Origin: Coprobacillus cateniformis
Lineage (GTDB): Bacteria; Bacillota_I; Bacilli_A; Erysipelotrichales; Coprobacillaceae
Direction: 5' to 3'
DNA: 64,000 nucleotides
Assembly: GCF_009767585.1 (NCBI RefSeq)
Contig: NZ_WSNW01000001.1
Coordinates: 1,022,090 to 1,086,089 of the forward strand
The notes beneath the pieces are model-generated. The model did no database searches. It had not been told where the DNA came from and saw nothing but the letters and a program-made list of their open reading frames with translations. Below are positions 52,817-61,917 of this stretch, one piece after another. Position 1 is the stretch's first letter. Every line of letters begins with the position of its first letter. A program made the translations under genes and the position numbers.

Positions 52817-55800
52817 CACTCTTTTTTTCATATTATAAAGATTTTCATCTGCTTGACGATATAATCTTTTAAATGAGTTATTGATATCATCTGAGCAGGC
52901 AATTCCAATTGAACATGATAATGTATGCTTTTCTTGATTCACCACATACGTGAGATGAATAGAATCATTAATACGTTTAGCCATATTAATAATTTCTTGA
53001 CGATCTTTGAAATCATCAATAACAACAATAAATTCATCTCCACCCATTCTTCCAACAACACCTCTATTATTGACAACTTGTAATAAGACATCAGCAATAT
53101 TTCGTAAAGTATCATCACCATAAGTATGTCCAAATGTATCATTGATAAGTTTGAATTCATTAACATCAATCATCATTACAGCAATTGGTTTCTGCTTAAT
53201 AATAGATTCAACATATTTTTGAATTGCATTTCTAGTATAAACACCTGTCAGGTCATCATGTTTAACATTGAATTCAAGTGATAATTCATAACGTTTTCTT
53301 TCATCAATATCTCGTGTTGTTATAAAAGCACATATATCAGTAGAATCTATTGGTGTGTATAAATTAATATCGATTTCATACCAACGTTTCTCCTCAGTTC
53401 CTAATTCATATTCTCTTGATAAAAGAGTTTTTCCTTCTTTAAAAAGATGCATCAACTGTTTTCTAGAAAATTCATGTAAGAATTTTTGATGATCATTTGG
53501 AGAAACAACCTTTTCTGTAATATATTCCAGAAAGTGGGTATATGTAAATTCATTAACATCCTCTAATAGGTTTCTATGATCATTATAGACAATGCTATTT
53601 TCACTCAGATTAATATCATAATACAATCTAGACCCATACATGATTGCTTCATAATATTGTTCTTGTTGTATGCGGATTTTATTTGCATAAACTTCATTAA
53701 CATCTTCACCAAATCCAATCGCATGGTCTGGTTGCCCATATTCATCAAAAAGAACATGATAAGTAATATGCATCCATTTATAAACACCATCTTTATGCAA
53801 TGCTTTAAATAAATAATCACAATCTTCACCTTGAGATATTTTTCTATAAAAATCTAGATATCCTTGATGATAATCAGGATGAATATAATTATTTTCAACA
53901 AAATATTCAGGAACATTTTCAATTAGTTCAGGTGTCCCTGTATCCTCTTGAACTGCTTTAGAACGATATAATTGCTTTGTCTTTATATTATAATCCCATA
54001 AGCGTCTATGTGTCTGTTCAAATGCTAACTTATACTTCATCTCTGATAATCTTGTTTCCTGTTGATGATGAATTTGAGCAGAACGATCATCAATAATAAC
54101 CAAAACAACATGTTTACCTTCTAAGGATTGCTCAAGATGCTTTGTCCTCATTTCCAGACTCAATATATGTCCATCTCTATGAGTTCCTCTATATAGACAA
54201 GTACGAATTTCCTTTGTATGGATAGAATCTAACAAAGCATCAATGACTTTTTGTCTATCTTCTGCAACAAGCAATTCCATGACATCCAAATCAGGAATAT
54301 GTAAGTCATCGTCATATCCATATAACTGATAAAACGCCTTATTTGCATAAATAAGAGTTTGCATATCTGGAGTGACCTCTAACATCAGAATGGAACTATA
54401 CATATTCTCTACAACCGCATTATATAATGCGTTTTTTTCTTGCAATTGAATTGAAAAGAAATAGGAGTCCATATAACTATTTATATATTTACCAATTTCT
54501 ATAAGCACATTTCTTTCACTTTCGGTTAAGTTTCTTTTCTCATGACAAACCAAAACAGTCTCACCAACATATTCTCCCTGTCTTAAAATAGGAAGACAAA
54601 CAATTGTATAAGAGCCATTCAAAAAATATTCTTTGAGTGCAGAACATTCTTGATTTTGTTCAATTTCATCTTTTTGTAAAATAATAATACCACCATTTTG
54701 TTGATAACAACTCATTAACTGCTGCTGTTGTTGAGTAGTCAATGGGTGATAGGTTGGTGTCTCTAATTGATAATCATGCTGGTAATGCATATATAAATGT
54801 GTTGGTTGTTCATAGCGTATTGTTGAATAAATCCTATCAAAGAACATTTCTTGTCCGATATGTTGCCAAACTTCATTAATACTTATTTGTGGCTTGTCAT
54901 GTGTATCCATATGCGATAAAGCAAACAAAGAAACTTCATTTAACTTATATTCTGATATATTACGCATAACCCCTACTGCAATAATGGGTTGGTTATAATC
55001 ATTATAAATAGTATGGGTAATAACACTATACCATTGATAACTTTCATCTGAAAAATATGGTTTTGCTCGAATACTTTCTTTTGTATCACTGTGACCTGAA
55101 AGTATATACATGACTTTCTCAACATCATCAGGATGAATATGGTATCCATCTTGTATACGCTGTAGATAATTAGGAACTTCTATCTTGCTTAGTTCACCGG
55201 TTTGTGGTGAAAGCCGTGAATCATAGTATCTCATGCTTCCTGTAATAAAATCAAATTCAAAAATTTGGGCATCTAACCTTAAAATTGCACTTCTATACCA
55301 CTCTATATCATCAACTTTGTGAATATTATTTAAGACATCATCAATATTAATTAATCTTTCAATTTCATCTTTTGTATCACCTTTAGCTATAGATTGATCT
55401 TCATAAATCTCAAACATCATTTGTCGTGTGACAGGACGACTGTAATAATATCCTTGTGCTCTTAAACATCCTATTGAACGCAGGAAATCTATTTGTTCTT
55501 TTGTTTCAACACCTTCAGCAATAACGGATAAACTTAATTTTCTAGACATAATTAAAACAGATTCCAGTATTTTTTCACTTTTCCCTGATGTTTGAAGGTC
55601 TTGTAAAAAATTTAAATCTATTTTAAGAACATCTACAGGGACTTCTTTTAACATATTCAAAGAAGAGTATCCACTTCCAAAATCATCCATCAGAATGCTA
55701 AATCCTTGCTTTCTTAACTTATCTACAACTTCAATCAACTGTTCTGGATTATTTGTATAAGCTGTCTCAGTAATTTCAAGTCTTAAAAGTTCAATAGGGA

Positions 55801-57037
55801 CATTATACTTATCTAATAAATAGAGAAGTTTTTCCTTAATGTTCAAATACAATTCAATTCTTGATACATTAACAGAAATCGGCATAACATAATAACCTTT
55901 ATCTAATAATCGACGTAAATCCTGACAGACCTGTTCCCATATACAAAAATCTACTTGAGATATAAATCCGTTAGATTCAAATAAAGGTATAAATTGATTA
56001 GGTGGTATAATACCTTTTTGTGGATGAATCCATCTGACTAATGCTTCAAAGCCAATAATACTACCTGTTTCTATATTATACTTAGGTTGATAATAAGGCA
56101 CAAACTCATGGTTGACCAAAGCATTCTCCATTTCATTAATAATCGTCTGTTCATCCATAATGTTTTGTCTTAAAACATCCTGATATATTTTATATGTTGT
56201 TTCATAATTTCCCTTGATGCTTTTTGAGGTCATAAGTGCACGATCACACATAACACTAGCGGATAAATGACAATCTGTAATTGGATATATTCCAAAGCTC
56301 AAAACAATTTTAACGTTAACTGACACTGATTCTAATTGCCTTGAAACAGCGGTTGTAAGTTCTTCATATGACATTGAACCTCTTTCCATCAAAATAACAA
56401 AAACATCATTATGCAAACGCCCTATAATCCAGTGATATTGCATACATATATCAGAATACACTTTTGCTATATACTGTAATAGGCGATCTCCTCCAGCCGT
56501 CCCATATAAATCATTAATTAACTTAAAGCGATCGATATCAAAGCATATCAAATCATATTTTTTATCAGGATTTTCCTGTAAAATATATTCAACCTCACTT
56601 AAAAAGTATTCTTTATTATAAACATTTGTTAGAATATCTTTTTCAAAATAATCACGATAAATATTATGAGCATAAATGTGATAAACGCTTTTGACTCTGT
56701 TCACTATTTTCTCTATTTGATAAGGTTTTTTGATATAATCAGTTCCACCTAATTGAAAGCATTTAGATTCTAAGTTTGCATCTGCCTTGCCTAATACAAA
56801 AACAGGTAAAGTTGCTAAACGAGGGTATTTTTTTACATAATGGGCAATCTCAAAAGTTTCATCAAAATCGTCTATATCCACAATCATAAAAGATAATGAT
56901 AATGTTGTTTTTAATATCTCTTTAGCTTTCTTAATCTGGTCACAATAAAGAACTAAGAAATCATCTGTTAAAGCATCACCTAACTCTTTTAATAATTCCT
57001 TGTTTTTTCCTGCTATCAATAGATGACTCTTCCCCAT
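52808..57037 (-). CDS. REC-GGDEF-EAL-PAS/GAF-GGDEF cyclic-di-GMP protein, 1409 aa
   Basis: Residues about 1-120 form a receiver-like domain (SFMIVDIDDFDE, then KKP near 105). A first GGDEF at about 130-285 is degenerate: the active site reads GRLHNDVFVIL. An EAL phosphodiesterase at about 300-545 keeps EALVRW, NVSRIE, LEITET, MDDFGSGYSSL, LKIDLNFL and IAEGVETKEQ. PAS-like regions lie at about 580-710, 885-1000, 1010-1110 and 1120-1230 with a GAF-like segment at about 760-880, and a C-terminal GGDEF at about 1240-1405 is intact (MIDVNEFKLINDTFGH, GRMGGDEFIVVI). No membrane helix. It can in principle both make and break cyclic-di-GMP, switched by several sensor domains. Start ATG after GAGGGAAAAGCTGA. 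Confidence 0.93.
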   Translation of the reverse strand: MGKSHLLIAGKNKELLKELGDALTDDFLVLYCDQIKKAKEILKTTLSLSFMIVDIDDFDETFEIAHYVKKYPRLATLPVFVLGKADANLESKCFQLGGTDYIKKPYQIEKIVNRVKSVYHIYAHNIYRDYFEKDILTNVYNKEYFLSEVEYILQENPDKKYDLICFDIDRFKLINDLYGTAGGDRLLQYIAKVYSDICMQYHWIIGRLHNDVFVILMERGSMSYEELTTAVSRQLESVSVNVKIVLSFGIYPITDCHLSASVMCDRALMTSKSIKGNYETTYKIYQDVLRQNIMDEQTIINEMENALVNHEFVPYYQPKYNIETGSIIGFEALVRWIHPQKGIIPPNQFIPLFESNGFISQVDFCIWEQVCQDLRRLLDKGYYVMPISVNVSRIELYLNIKEKLLYLLDKYNVPIELLRLEITETAYTNNPEQLIEVVDKLRKQGFSILMDDFGSGYSSLNMLKEVPVDVLKIDLNFLQDLQTSGKSEKILESVLIMSRKLSLSVIAEGVETKEQIDFLRSIGCLRAQGYYYSRPVTRQMMFEIYEDQSIAKGDTKDEIERLINIDDVLNNIHKVDDIEWYRSAILRLDAQIFEFDFITGSMRYYDSRLSPQTGELSKIEVPNYLQRIQDGYHIHPDDVEKVMYILSGHSDTKESIRAKPYFSDESYQWYSVITHTIYNDYNQPIIAVGVMRNISEYKLNEVSLFALSHMDTHDKPQISINEVWQHIGQEMFFDRIYSTIRYEQPTHLYMHYQHDYQLETPTYHPLTTQQQQQLMSCYQQNGGIIILQKDEIEQNQECSALKEYFLNGSYTIVCLPILRQGEYVGETVLVCHEKRNLTESERNVLIEIGKYINSYMDSYFFSIQLQEKNALYNAVVENMYSSILMLEVTPDMQTLIYANKAFYQLYGYDDDLHIPDLDVMELLVAEDRQKVIDALLDSIHTKEIRTCLYRGTHRDGHILSLEMRTKHLEQSLEGKHVVLVIIDDRSAQIHHQQETRLSEMKYKLAFEQTHRRLWDYNIKTKQLYRSKAVQEDTGTPELIENVPEYFVENNYIHPDYHQGYLDFYRKISQGEDCDYLFKALHKDGVYKWMHITYHVLFDEYGQPDHAIGFGEDVNEVYANKIRIQQEQYYEAIMYGSRLYYDINLSENSIVYNDHRNLLEDVNEFTYTHFLEYITEKVVSPNDHQKFLHEFSRKQLMHLFKEGKTLLSREYELGTEEKRWYEIDINLYTPIDSTDICAFITTRDIDERKRYELSLEFNVKHDDLTGVYTRNAIQKYVESIIKQKPIAVMMIDVNEFKLINDTFGHTYGDDTLRNIADVLLQVVNNRGVVGRMGGDEFIVVIDDFKDRQEIINMAKRINDSIHLTYVVNQEKHTLSCSIGIACSDDINNSFKRLYRQADENLYNMKKRVKI

Positions 57038-57150
57038 TCAGCTTTTCCCTCCTTCATTATACGAGTATCATCATTATAGCATAAATACAGATAATAATTC
57101 TCTGTGATAAGCATTTTTTCAAACTTTTTACCATTATTTTCCTATTATAT

Positions 57151-57183
57151 AAAAAAATGGTTCTTAAACTTTGTAAGAACCAT
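57151..57183 (-). terminator. Terminator after the orphan gene
   Basis: ATGGTTCTTA and TAAGAACCAT arms followed by seven T on minus, about 36 bases after the stop of the 176-residue gene. Confidence 0.88.
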
Positions 57184-57207
57184 GTCAAAAAACGATGAAT
57201 ATTATCT

Positions 57208-57237
57208 ATATTTGACTATTATACAATAGTCAAATAT
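57208..57237 (-). terminator. Perfect stem-loop over the stop codon of the orphan gene
   Basis: 13-base perfect arms (57208-57220 and 57225-57237) with a 4-base loop, covering the stop codon. No U-run follows, so it may protect the 3' end or slow ribosomes; the true terminator is the next hairpin. Confidence 0.6.
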
Positions 57238-57749
57238 GTCGCATCTTTTATAGGATTATCTGTTGCTTTTCTTATCAATCTATGGATGTATCTCAAGAAC
57301 TCCTGATAACACTCTATCATAATCTTACCATCACTTAAATAAGTAATACCTTCTATGTATAACTTTAAATCTGAATCCAAATATGTTTCTCGAGTATAAT
57401 CTTGATCATTATAATAGATATACTCTAAGACATAATCTTTAAACATTTGTAATATTTGATGAGCATCTTTATTTTTTAGTTTTTCTATTTCCTCTCTTAT
57501 TTCTTTTCCACATTCCAAATCATAAGACTGTTCATACAAAAAATCATATAAATAACTCTCTATAACCTTATCTTTTAATGCCAGTCCAACAACTTGACTA
57601 TTTTCAGCAATATTATATAAATCTAAATTAAACTGACCTGCTAGTTTATCAAGAATTTCATCTGTTGAGAATATTCTTTCCCGATATCCACCTCTTCTTT
57701 TTTCAACAATGATTTTTGTTGCAATTCCAACATAAATATAGCATCCCAT
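57219..57749 (-). CDS. Hypothetical protein, 176 aa, under a switch-like leader
   Basis: Not recognised. It is a soluble, strongly charged protein starting MGCYIYVGIATKIIVEKRRG, with a central helical, Lys/Glu-rich part (KEIREEIEKLKNKDAHQILQ) and many tyrosines; no membrane span or obvious catalytic motif. AAAGGAGGTATTTAT gives it a very strong ribosome site. It is a single gene bounded by a leader with promoter and attenuator upstream and two hairpins downstream. That degree of control around one unknown gene is notable. It sits next to, but not in one transcript with, the large cyclic-di-GMP gene. Confidence 0.7.
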   Translation of the reverse strand: MGCYIYVGIATKIIVEKRRGGYRERIFSTDEILDKLAGQFNLDLYNIAENSQVVGLALKDKVIESYLYDFLYEQSYDLECGKEIREEIEKLKNKDAHQILQMFKDYVLEYIYYNDQDYTRETYLDSDLKLYIEGITYLSDGKIMIECYQEFLRYIHRLIRKATDNPIKDATYLTIV

Positions 57750-57770
57750 ATAAATACCTCCTTTATAAAC

Positions 57771-57893
57771 AAAAAAGTAAGAATTGGCCCCCTAATCCTT
57801 ACCTCACTAACATTTTATAGACACTGGTTTATTCCAGTCATGCCAATTTTTACACCTTGTAACGTCCATATCATGCTCAAAGTCATCATCTGG
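57771..57893 (-). promoter_or_regulatory. Candidate riboswitch/attenuator leader RNA, unknown class
   Basis: Minus-strand RNA. P1: UAUGGAC (57864-57870) pairs with GUCUAUA (57816-57822). P2: UUACA/UGUAA (57850-57862) around AGG. P3: ACUGG/CCAGU (57823-57838) around AAUAAA. Together they form a three-way junction. The J2/3 strand AAAUUGGC (57842-57849) can pair with GCCAAUU (57782-57788). Those bases are otherwise the 3' side of a terminator, GTAAGGATT (57794-57802) with AATTCTTAC (57777-57785), followed by six T (57771-57776). Mutually exclusive terminator and antiterminator pairings are the hallmark of ligand- or tRNA-controlled leaders. I do not recognise the class, and it lacks T-box, purine or cyclic-di-GMP motifs. 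Confidence 0.6.
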
Positions 57894-57897
57894 TTTT

Positions 57898-57926
57898 ATT
57901 ATAACAAACAGTATGTATATTTGCAA
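57898..57926 (-). promoter_or_regulatory. Promoter of the switch-like leader
   Basis: TTGCAA (57921-57926) and a perfect TATAAT (57898-57903) on minus with 17 bases between. Transcription would start at about 57890, a few bases before the folded leader. Confidence 0.8.
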
Positions 57927-58033
57927 TAAGAAACAGATAACTTATAATGAAAAATGTATCTATATATTTTCTCTTGTCAACCAGCCATATAAAATAAGAT
58001 AAGATGGTTATTTCAAAGAGATATGGGAGTTTC

Positions 58034-58062
58034 TTGAAAACATATTAGAAAGTTAGTATACT
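58034..58062 (+). promoter_or_regulatory. Promoter of the NagB-like gene
   Basis: TTGAAA (58034-58039) and TATACT (58057-58062) with 17-base spacing, 31 bases before the ATG and ahead of an AAAGGAG site. Confidence 0.7.
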
Positions 58063-58093
58063 AAAATTAACGAGATAAAGGAGAATACTATTT

Positions 58094-58813
58094 ATGAAAT
58101 TAATTATTGAAGAAAATGAACAGAAAATGAGTGAAAGTGCTATGTTTATTTTACTCGGTGCCATGATGCAAGATAAACGAGTGAATATCTTTTTAACATC
58201 TGGACGCTCACCAAAAATATTATATGAAATGATGATTCCTCATGTTAAAGATCAAGAAAAGTTTAAAGATATACAGTATTATCTCTTTGATGAAAATCCA
58301 TATATAGATGAAGAACATGGTCCAAATTGGAATGAAATGCAGGATTTGTTTTTTAAAGAAGCACACATTCCTAATGAACGTATTCATATTATGAACCAAG
58401 ATAATTGGCAAGATTTTGATAATGATATTCGTCATGCTGGAGGGATAGATGTTATGATTATAGGATTAGGTTATGATGGCCACTTCTGTGGGAATTGTCC
58501 TCGTTGTACACCTTTTGACAGTTATACATATTGCATTGATTTCAAAGAAAAACAAGCTGTTAATCCGTCATATAAAGACCGTCCTCGTCAGCCATTTACC
58601 CTAACAATGGGACCAAAAAGTTTAATGCGTGTTCACCACTTGATTATGATTGTTAATGGAAAAGAAAAAGCAGAGATTTTTAAAAGATTCTTAGATGAAC
58701 CTATTCATCAAGATCTTCCTGCTACTATCTTAAAATTACATCCAAACTTTACAGTAATTTGTGATCAAGAAGCAGCGAGCCTCATTAATCCAGAAAACTA
58801 TAAAAGAATATAA
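58094..58813 (+). CDS. Glucosamine-6-phosphate deaminase-like protein (NagB family)
   Basis: 239 residues of the NagB/6-phosphogluconolactonase fold: FLTSGRSPKILYEMM near residue 35, YYLFDENPYIDEEHG, and VMIIGLGYDGHFCGNCP, equivalent to the NagB GIGxDGHIAFNEP loop but with altered sequence (CGNCP). C-terminal FTLTMGPKSLMRVHHLIMIVNGKEKAEIF. It probably deaminates/isomerises an amino-sugar phosphate; the changed active loop suggests a different substrate. Own promoter; divergent from the orphan gene and convergent with the ceramidase-like gene. Confidence 0.85.
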   Translation: MKLIIEENEQKMSESAMFILLGAMMQDKRVNIFLTSGRSPKILYEMMIPHVKDQEKFKDIQYYLFDENPYIDEEHGPNWNEMQDLFFKEAHIPNERIHIMNQDNWQDFDNDIRHAGGIDVMIIGLGYDGHFCGNCPRCTPFDSYTYCIDFKEKQAVNPSYKDRPRQPFTLTMGPKSLMRVHHLIMIVNGKEKAEIFKRFLDEPIHQDLPATILKLHPNFTVICDQEAASLINPENYKRI

Positions 58814-58819
58814 TATATT

Positions 58820-58853
58820 AACCACTTATATTGAGTTTATAGGTGGTTTTTTT
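58820..58853 (+). terminator. Terminator after the NagB-like gene
   Basis: AACCACTTATA and TATAGGTGGTT arms (one mismatch) around a 7-base loop, followed by TTTTTT. Confidence 0.8.
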
Positions 58854-58860
58854 ATCTTCA

Positions 58861-58886
58861 AAAAAGAAGGCTATGAAAGCCTTCAG
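58861..58886 (-). terminator. Terminator after the ceramidase-like gene
   Basis: GAAGGCT and AGCCTTC arms around TTCAT, followed by six T on minus. Confidence 0.85.
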
Positions 58887-58888
58887 AT

Positions 58889-60166
58889 TTAAGCATTTTT
58901 AATAACAAAATGAATAAGTTGTGTTGCTGAATCACGTTGTAATGGATAAACTCTACCATGATAAATATAAAAGATGAGCATTGACCAATAAACCTCATAT
59001 CCACCCTGATCAAATTCTTCCTCTGTAGGGAAATAACCTAGACAACCATTTGTATAACCATTAAAGTAAAAATATTCGTTATGAAGTTTTTGCATACATT
59101 CTAAAGCGAACTCGCACATCACTTCATTAGCAACTCCGCTTAAACATCCTTCATTTAGATAGAAATATTGAACTTCTATCATTTCAGATTGGTAATGAAT
59201 ATGAGCATTATTAAGCCTTTGCACTTCTTCTAGCCAATATCGACCATCAATACCAGCATATTGTTGAGCCTCTTGTGCAACACTTTGAGCCTCCTTCAAT
59301 GAGGGTACATCAGAATGCAGAAGTATACTACGCGTATACATCCCAATTTGCTGTATCGGCTGCACTGATATTTGAGCAATCATTGGCTTAACACAAGTTA
59401 ATATCTCATTAGCCATATCTTGCAATGCAGTTTCAGAACGAATAAATCTATCATCACAAGCATCAGGTGGATTGAGTTGTGAACAGAAATATCGTGGTGC
59501 AACATTCCCAGCAGCACCCTGTATCAACACAACTGGACATTTATACTTTTGACTTAATGTTTCTCTTACTGCTCCAAAATAGTCTGATGATATAAAATAA
59601 TTATCTGCTTTCAATACATTGGCATGTGCTGTCACTCTTAATAAAATAAGTTTATTATGGTGTTTCTCTGTATCTTGTACTTTGAATATACCAATACGTC
59701 GATCCAAAAAATTTGAATCCTTACGTCTATTCAAACCAATATCACTATAAGCGTTAGCCCACCCACCATAGACAGGAGTCCATTCAGTCTGTGCCTGATG
59801 GATAGCTTGACAAATTTGATAATGAACATCCAACGACCACTCTTCTTCAAGACTATCATTAGGTCCTCCATGTGTATGTGAAAAACAAAGCATAATTTTT
59901 TCTTCTGCAAAACCAAATCGATGACTTATTTTCTTTCTTAAAACACTGATATTATGCTTAGAAAATCCAATATGGTCTATTGTTATAAGGCAACATACAT
60001 CTTCCTGATAATTCCAAAGCATAACCTGTGCATAAAGATGACTCTGAATTCCTTTTGAAGTTTCATCTAATCGACCAAATCCAACCATTTCAACTGGATG
60101 GTTTGGTGTGATATCAACTTCTGCATAACCTAATAAAACTGTTTCTATCTGTTTATTTATTTTCAT
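58889..60166 (-). CDS. Neutral/alkaline ceramidase-like hydrolase
   Basis: 425 residues. Matches the PF04734 family: LLGYAEVDITPNHPVEMVGFG at the start, zinc-site region CFSHTHGGPND near residue 98, LRVTAHANVLKADNYFISSDY and IQGAAGNVAPRYF near residue 220. No signal peptide, so it is cytoplasmic, unlike secreted ceramidases; such short intracellular forms occur in sugar-utilisation loci and may hydrolyse amides of small molecules. ATG after AAGGAGACAAGTAAT. It lies downstream of the 6-phospho-beta-glucosidase gene behind a terminator. Confidence 0.82.
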   Translation of the reverse strand: MKINKQIETVLLGYAEVDITPNHPVEMVGFGRLDETSKGIQSHLYAQVMLWNYQEDVCCLITIDHIGFSKHNISVLRKKISHRFGFAEEKIMLCFSHTHGGPNDSLEEEWSLDVHYQICQAIHQAQTEWTPVYGGWANAYSDIGLNRRKDSNFLDRRIGIFKVQDTEKHHNKLILLRVTAHANVLKADNYFISSDYFGAVRETLSQKYKCPVVLIQGAAGNVAPRYFCSQLNPPDACDDRFIRSETALQDMANEILTCVKPMIAQISVQPIQQIGMYTRSILLHSDVPSLKEAQSVAQEAQQYAGIDGRYWLEEVQRLNNAHIHYQSEMIEVQYFYLNEGCLSGVANEVMCEFALECMQKLHNEYFYFNGYTNGCLGYFPTEEEFDQGGYEVYWSMLIFYIYHGRVYPLQRDSATQLIHFVIKNA

Positions 60167-60356
60167 ATTACTTGTCTCCTTATTGTTTCATTTTCCTGGA
60201 TGCAAAGTTAATATGATAGATTTCTACTCCATGCATTCTATTCCTTATTAACTCTGCATGGAGTCAATACAATAGCAAGTCTCATAACATCATCTCCTTA
60301 TATCATTTCAGTTATTTATATTTTAAAACAAATCATTCCATTTTACAAATCACAAT
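60167..60356 (-). other. Intergenic leader with mini-ORF and inverted repeat
   Basis: Before the ceramidase-like gene. AAGGAGAT precedes ATG of a 15-codon frame MRLAIVLTPCRVNKE (about 60239-60286). Its end lies inside the 19-base loop of a perfect inverted repeat: ACTCCATGCA (60226-60235) and TGCATGGAGT (60255-60264). This could be a leader peptide with a translation-sensitive hairpin, or a degraded gene start. No U-run follows the hairpin. Confidence 0.45.
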
Positions 60357-60361
60357 TATAC

Positions 60362-60385
60362 AAAAAGAAGAGTGCCCTCTTCTTT
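60362..60385 (-). terminator. Terminator after the GH1 gene
   Basis: AAAGAAGAG and CTCTTCTTT arms around GGCA, then TTG on minus; overlaps the stop region. Confidence 0.8.
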
Positions 60386-61841
60386 ACAAACATTCACCAT
60401 GACTTTGAATAACTTTTTGATACCAATAGAATGAATCTTTTCTAATTCTTTTTAAACTTCCTTTTCCCTCATCATCCATATCAACATACACCATACCATA
60501 TCTCTTTTTCATTTCACCTGTTCCAGCTGAAACCAGATCAATACAGCCCCAAGGCGTATAACCCATGAGATCAACGCCATCTTCTTCAACCGCCTTTTTC
60601 ATTTCTCTTATATGATCACGCATATAATGAATGCGATATTCATCATGAATACATCCATCTTCATCTATTGTATCTTGAGCTCCAAGCCCATTTTCAACAA
60701 TAAACAATGGTTTTTGATAGCGATCCCATAATATATTTAATGAAATACGAAGTCCAATGGGATCAATAGGCCATTTCCATTCACTCTCTTTAAGATAAGG
60801 ATTCTGTGCCATATTGACACCATTTCCTAGTGACATTCCAGCATCTTCTCTCGTTGTCACAACACCAGAATTATAATAACTAAATCCAATATAATCAACA
60901 CAGCCATCTTTTAAAATCTGATCATCTTGTGACTCCTTAATAATCTCAATATTTTCTTTTTCCCATTGTTTAAGAATATATGATGGATAATAGCCTCGAC
61001 ATTGGACATCTGAAAAGAAATATTTCAAGCGACGTGAAACATTTAATTCCAAAGCGATATCAGCGGGATTACAAGTTTCAGGATATGTTAATATATTCGC
61101 TAACATCATGCCAATTTGGTTATCAGAATCAATTTGATGACCTAATTGAACAGCTTTTGCACTGGCAATAAAAAGATGATGAAGAGCCTGATAATATTTT
61201 TGTGTATTCATTTCATGGATTCCTAATGTTGCATATCCACGGAGTAAATTGATTTCATTAAATGTCATCCAATATTTAACCTTGCCTTTATAACGTTCAA
61301 AAACTGTTTGACAATATCTCAAAAAACAATCAACTGTATTTCTAGATAACCATCCATCTTGATGTTGTGCCAAATATACAGGCATATCAAAATGATTAAG
61401 AGTCACAACTGGTTGTATTCCATACTTTAAACATTCATTAAAGACATCATCATAGAATTTTAATCCCTCTTCATTTGGTATGAATTCATTCCCATTAGGA
61501 AAAATTCTTGTCCAAGATATTGACATTCTATAACATTTGAATCCCATTTCTGCCATGAGTGCGATGTCTTGTTGATAATGGTGATAAAAATCAACTGCCT
61601 TATGACTAGGATAATACATATTCGGATCCAATGCTGCCTGATACTGATGAGAAATCAATTCACTTTCATGCAAATAAATAATCTCATTATTTTCATTAAG
61701 AAAACTATGTTTTCTCTTACACGTTAAAGAGCCATTTGTTTTTGTATCAGAAGTGGCCAATCCTCTACCACCTTCTTGATAACCACCTTCAAATTGATTG
61801 GCAGCAGTTGCACCACCCCATAAAAAATCTTTTTTTAACAT
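60384..61841 (-). CDS. 6-phospho-beta-glucosidase (GH1)
   Basis: 485 residues. GH1 start FLWGGATAANQFEGGYQEGG, acid/base Glu in TFNEINLLRG, nucleophile Glu in LFIVENGLGAQD, and the phosphate-binding signature DLVSAGTGEMKKRYGMVYVD (Ser...Lys-x-Tyr) that marks 6-phospho-glycosidases. It hydrolyses phosphorylated beta-glucosides brought in by a PTS; no PTS genes are within the window. ATG follows AAAAGAGGTAGAAAT. Divergent from an AraC regulator, its probable activator. Confidence 0.93.
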   Translation of the reverse strand: MLKKDFLWGGATAANQFEGGYQEGGRGLATSDTKTNGSLTCKRKHSFLNENNEIIYLHESELISHQYQAALDPNMYYPSHKAVDFYHHYQQDIALMAEMGFKCYRMSISWTRIFPNGNEFIPNEEGLKFYDDVFNECLKYGIQPVVTLNHFDMPVYLAQHQDGWLSRNTVDCFLRYCQTVFERYKGKVKYWMTFNEINLLRGYATLGIHEMNTQKYYQALHHLFIASAKAVQLGHQIDSDNQIGMMLANILTYPETCNPADIALELNVSRRLKYFFSDVQCRGYYPSYILKQWEKENIEIIKESQDDQILKDGCVDYIGFSYYNSGVVTTREDAGMSLGNGVNMAQNPYLKESEWKWPIDPIGLRISLNILWDRYQKPLFIVENGLGAQDTIDEDGCIHDEYRIHYMRDHIREMKKAVEEDGVDLMGYTPWGCIDLVSAGTGEMKKRYGMVYVDMDDEGKGSLKRIRKDSFYWYQKVIQSHGECL

Positions 61842-61917
61842 ATTTCTACCTCTTTTCTAAAATTTATTTTCTTTTTCTATCTTTTCATTATAAAATAATA
61901 ATGAAAGGATGATTTCT

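Noticed and set aside
57804..57866. Possible leader peptide (MDVTRCKNWHDWNKPVSIKC) in the switch-like leader
   Set aside because: No ribosome site, and its bases are better explained by the three helices; kept only as a remote alternative for attenuation.
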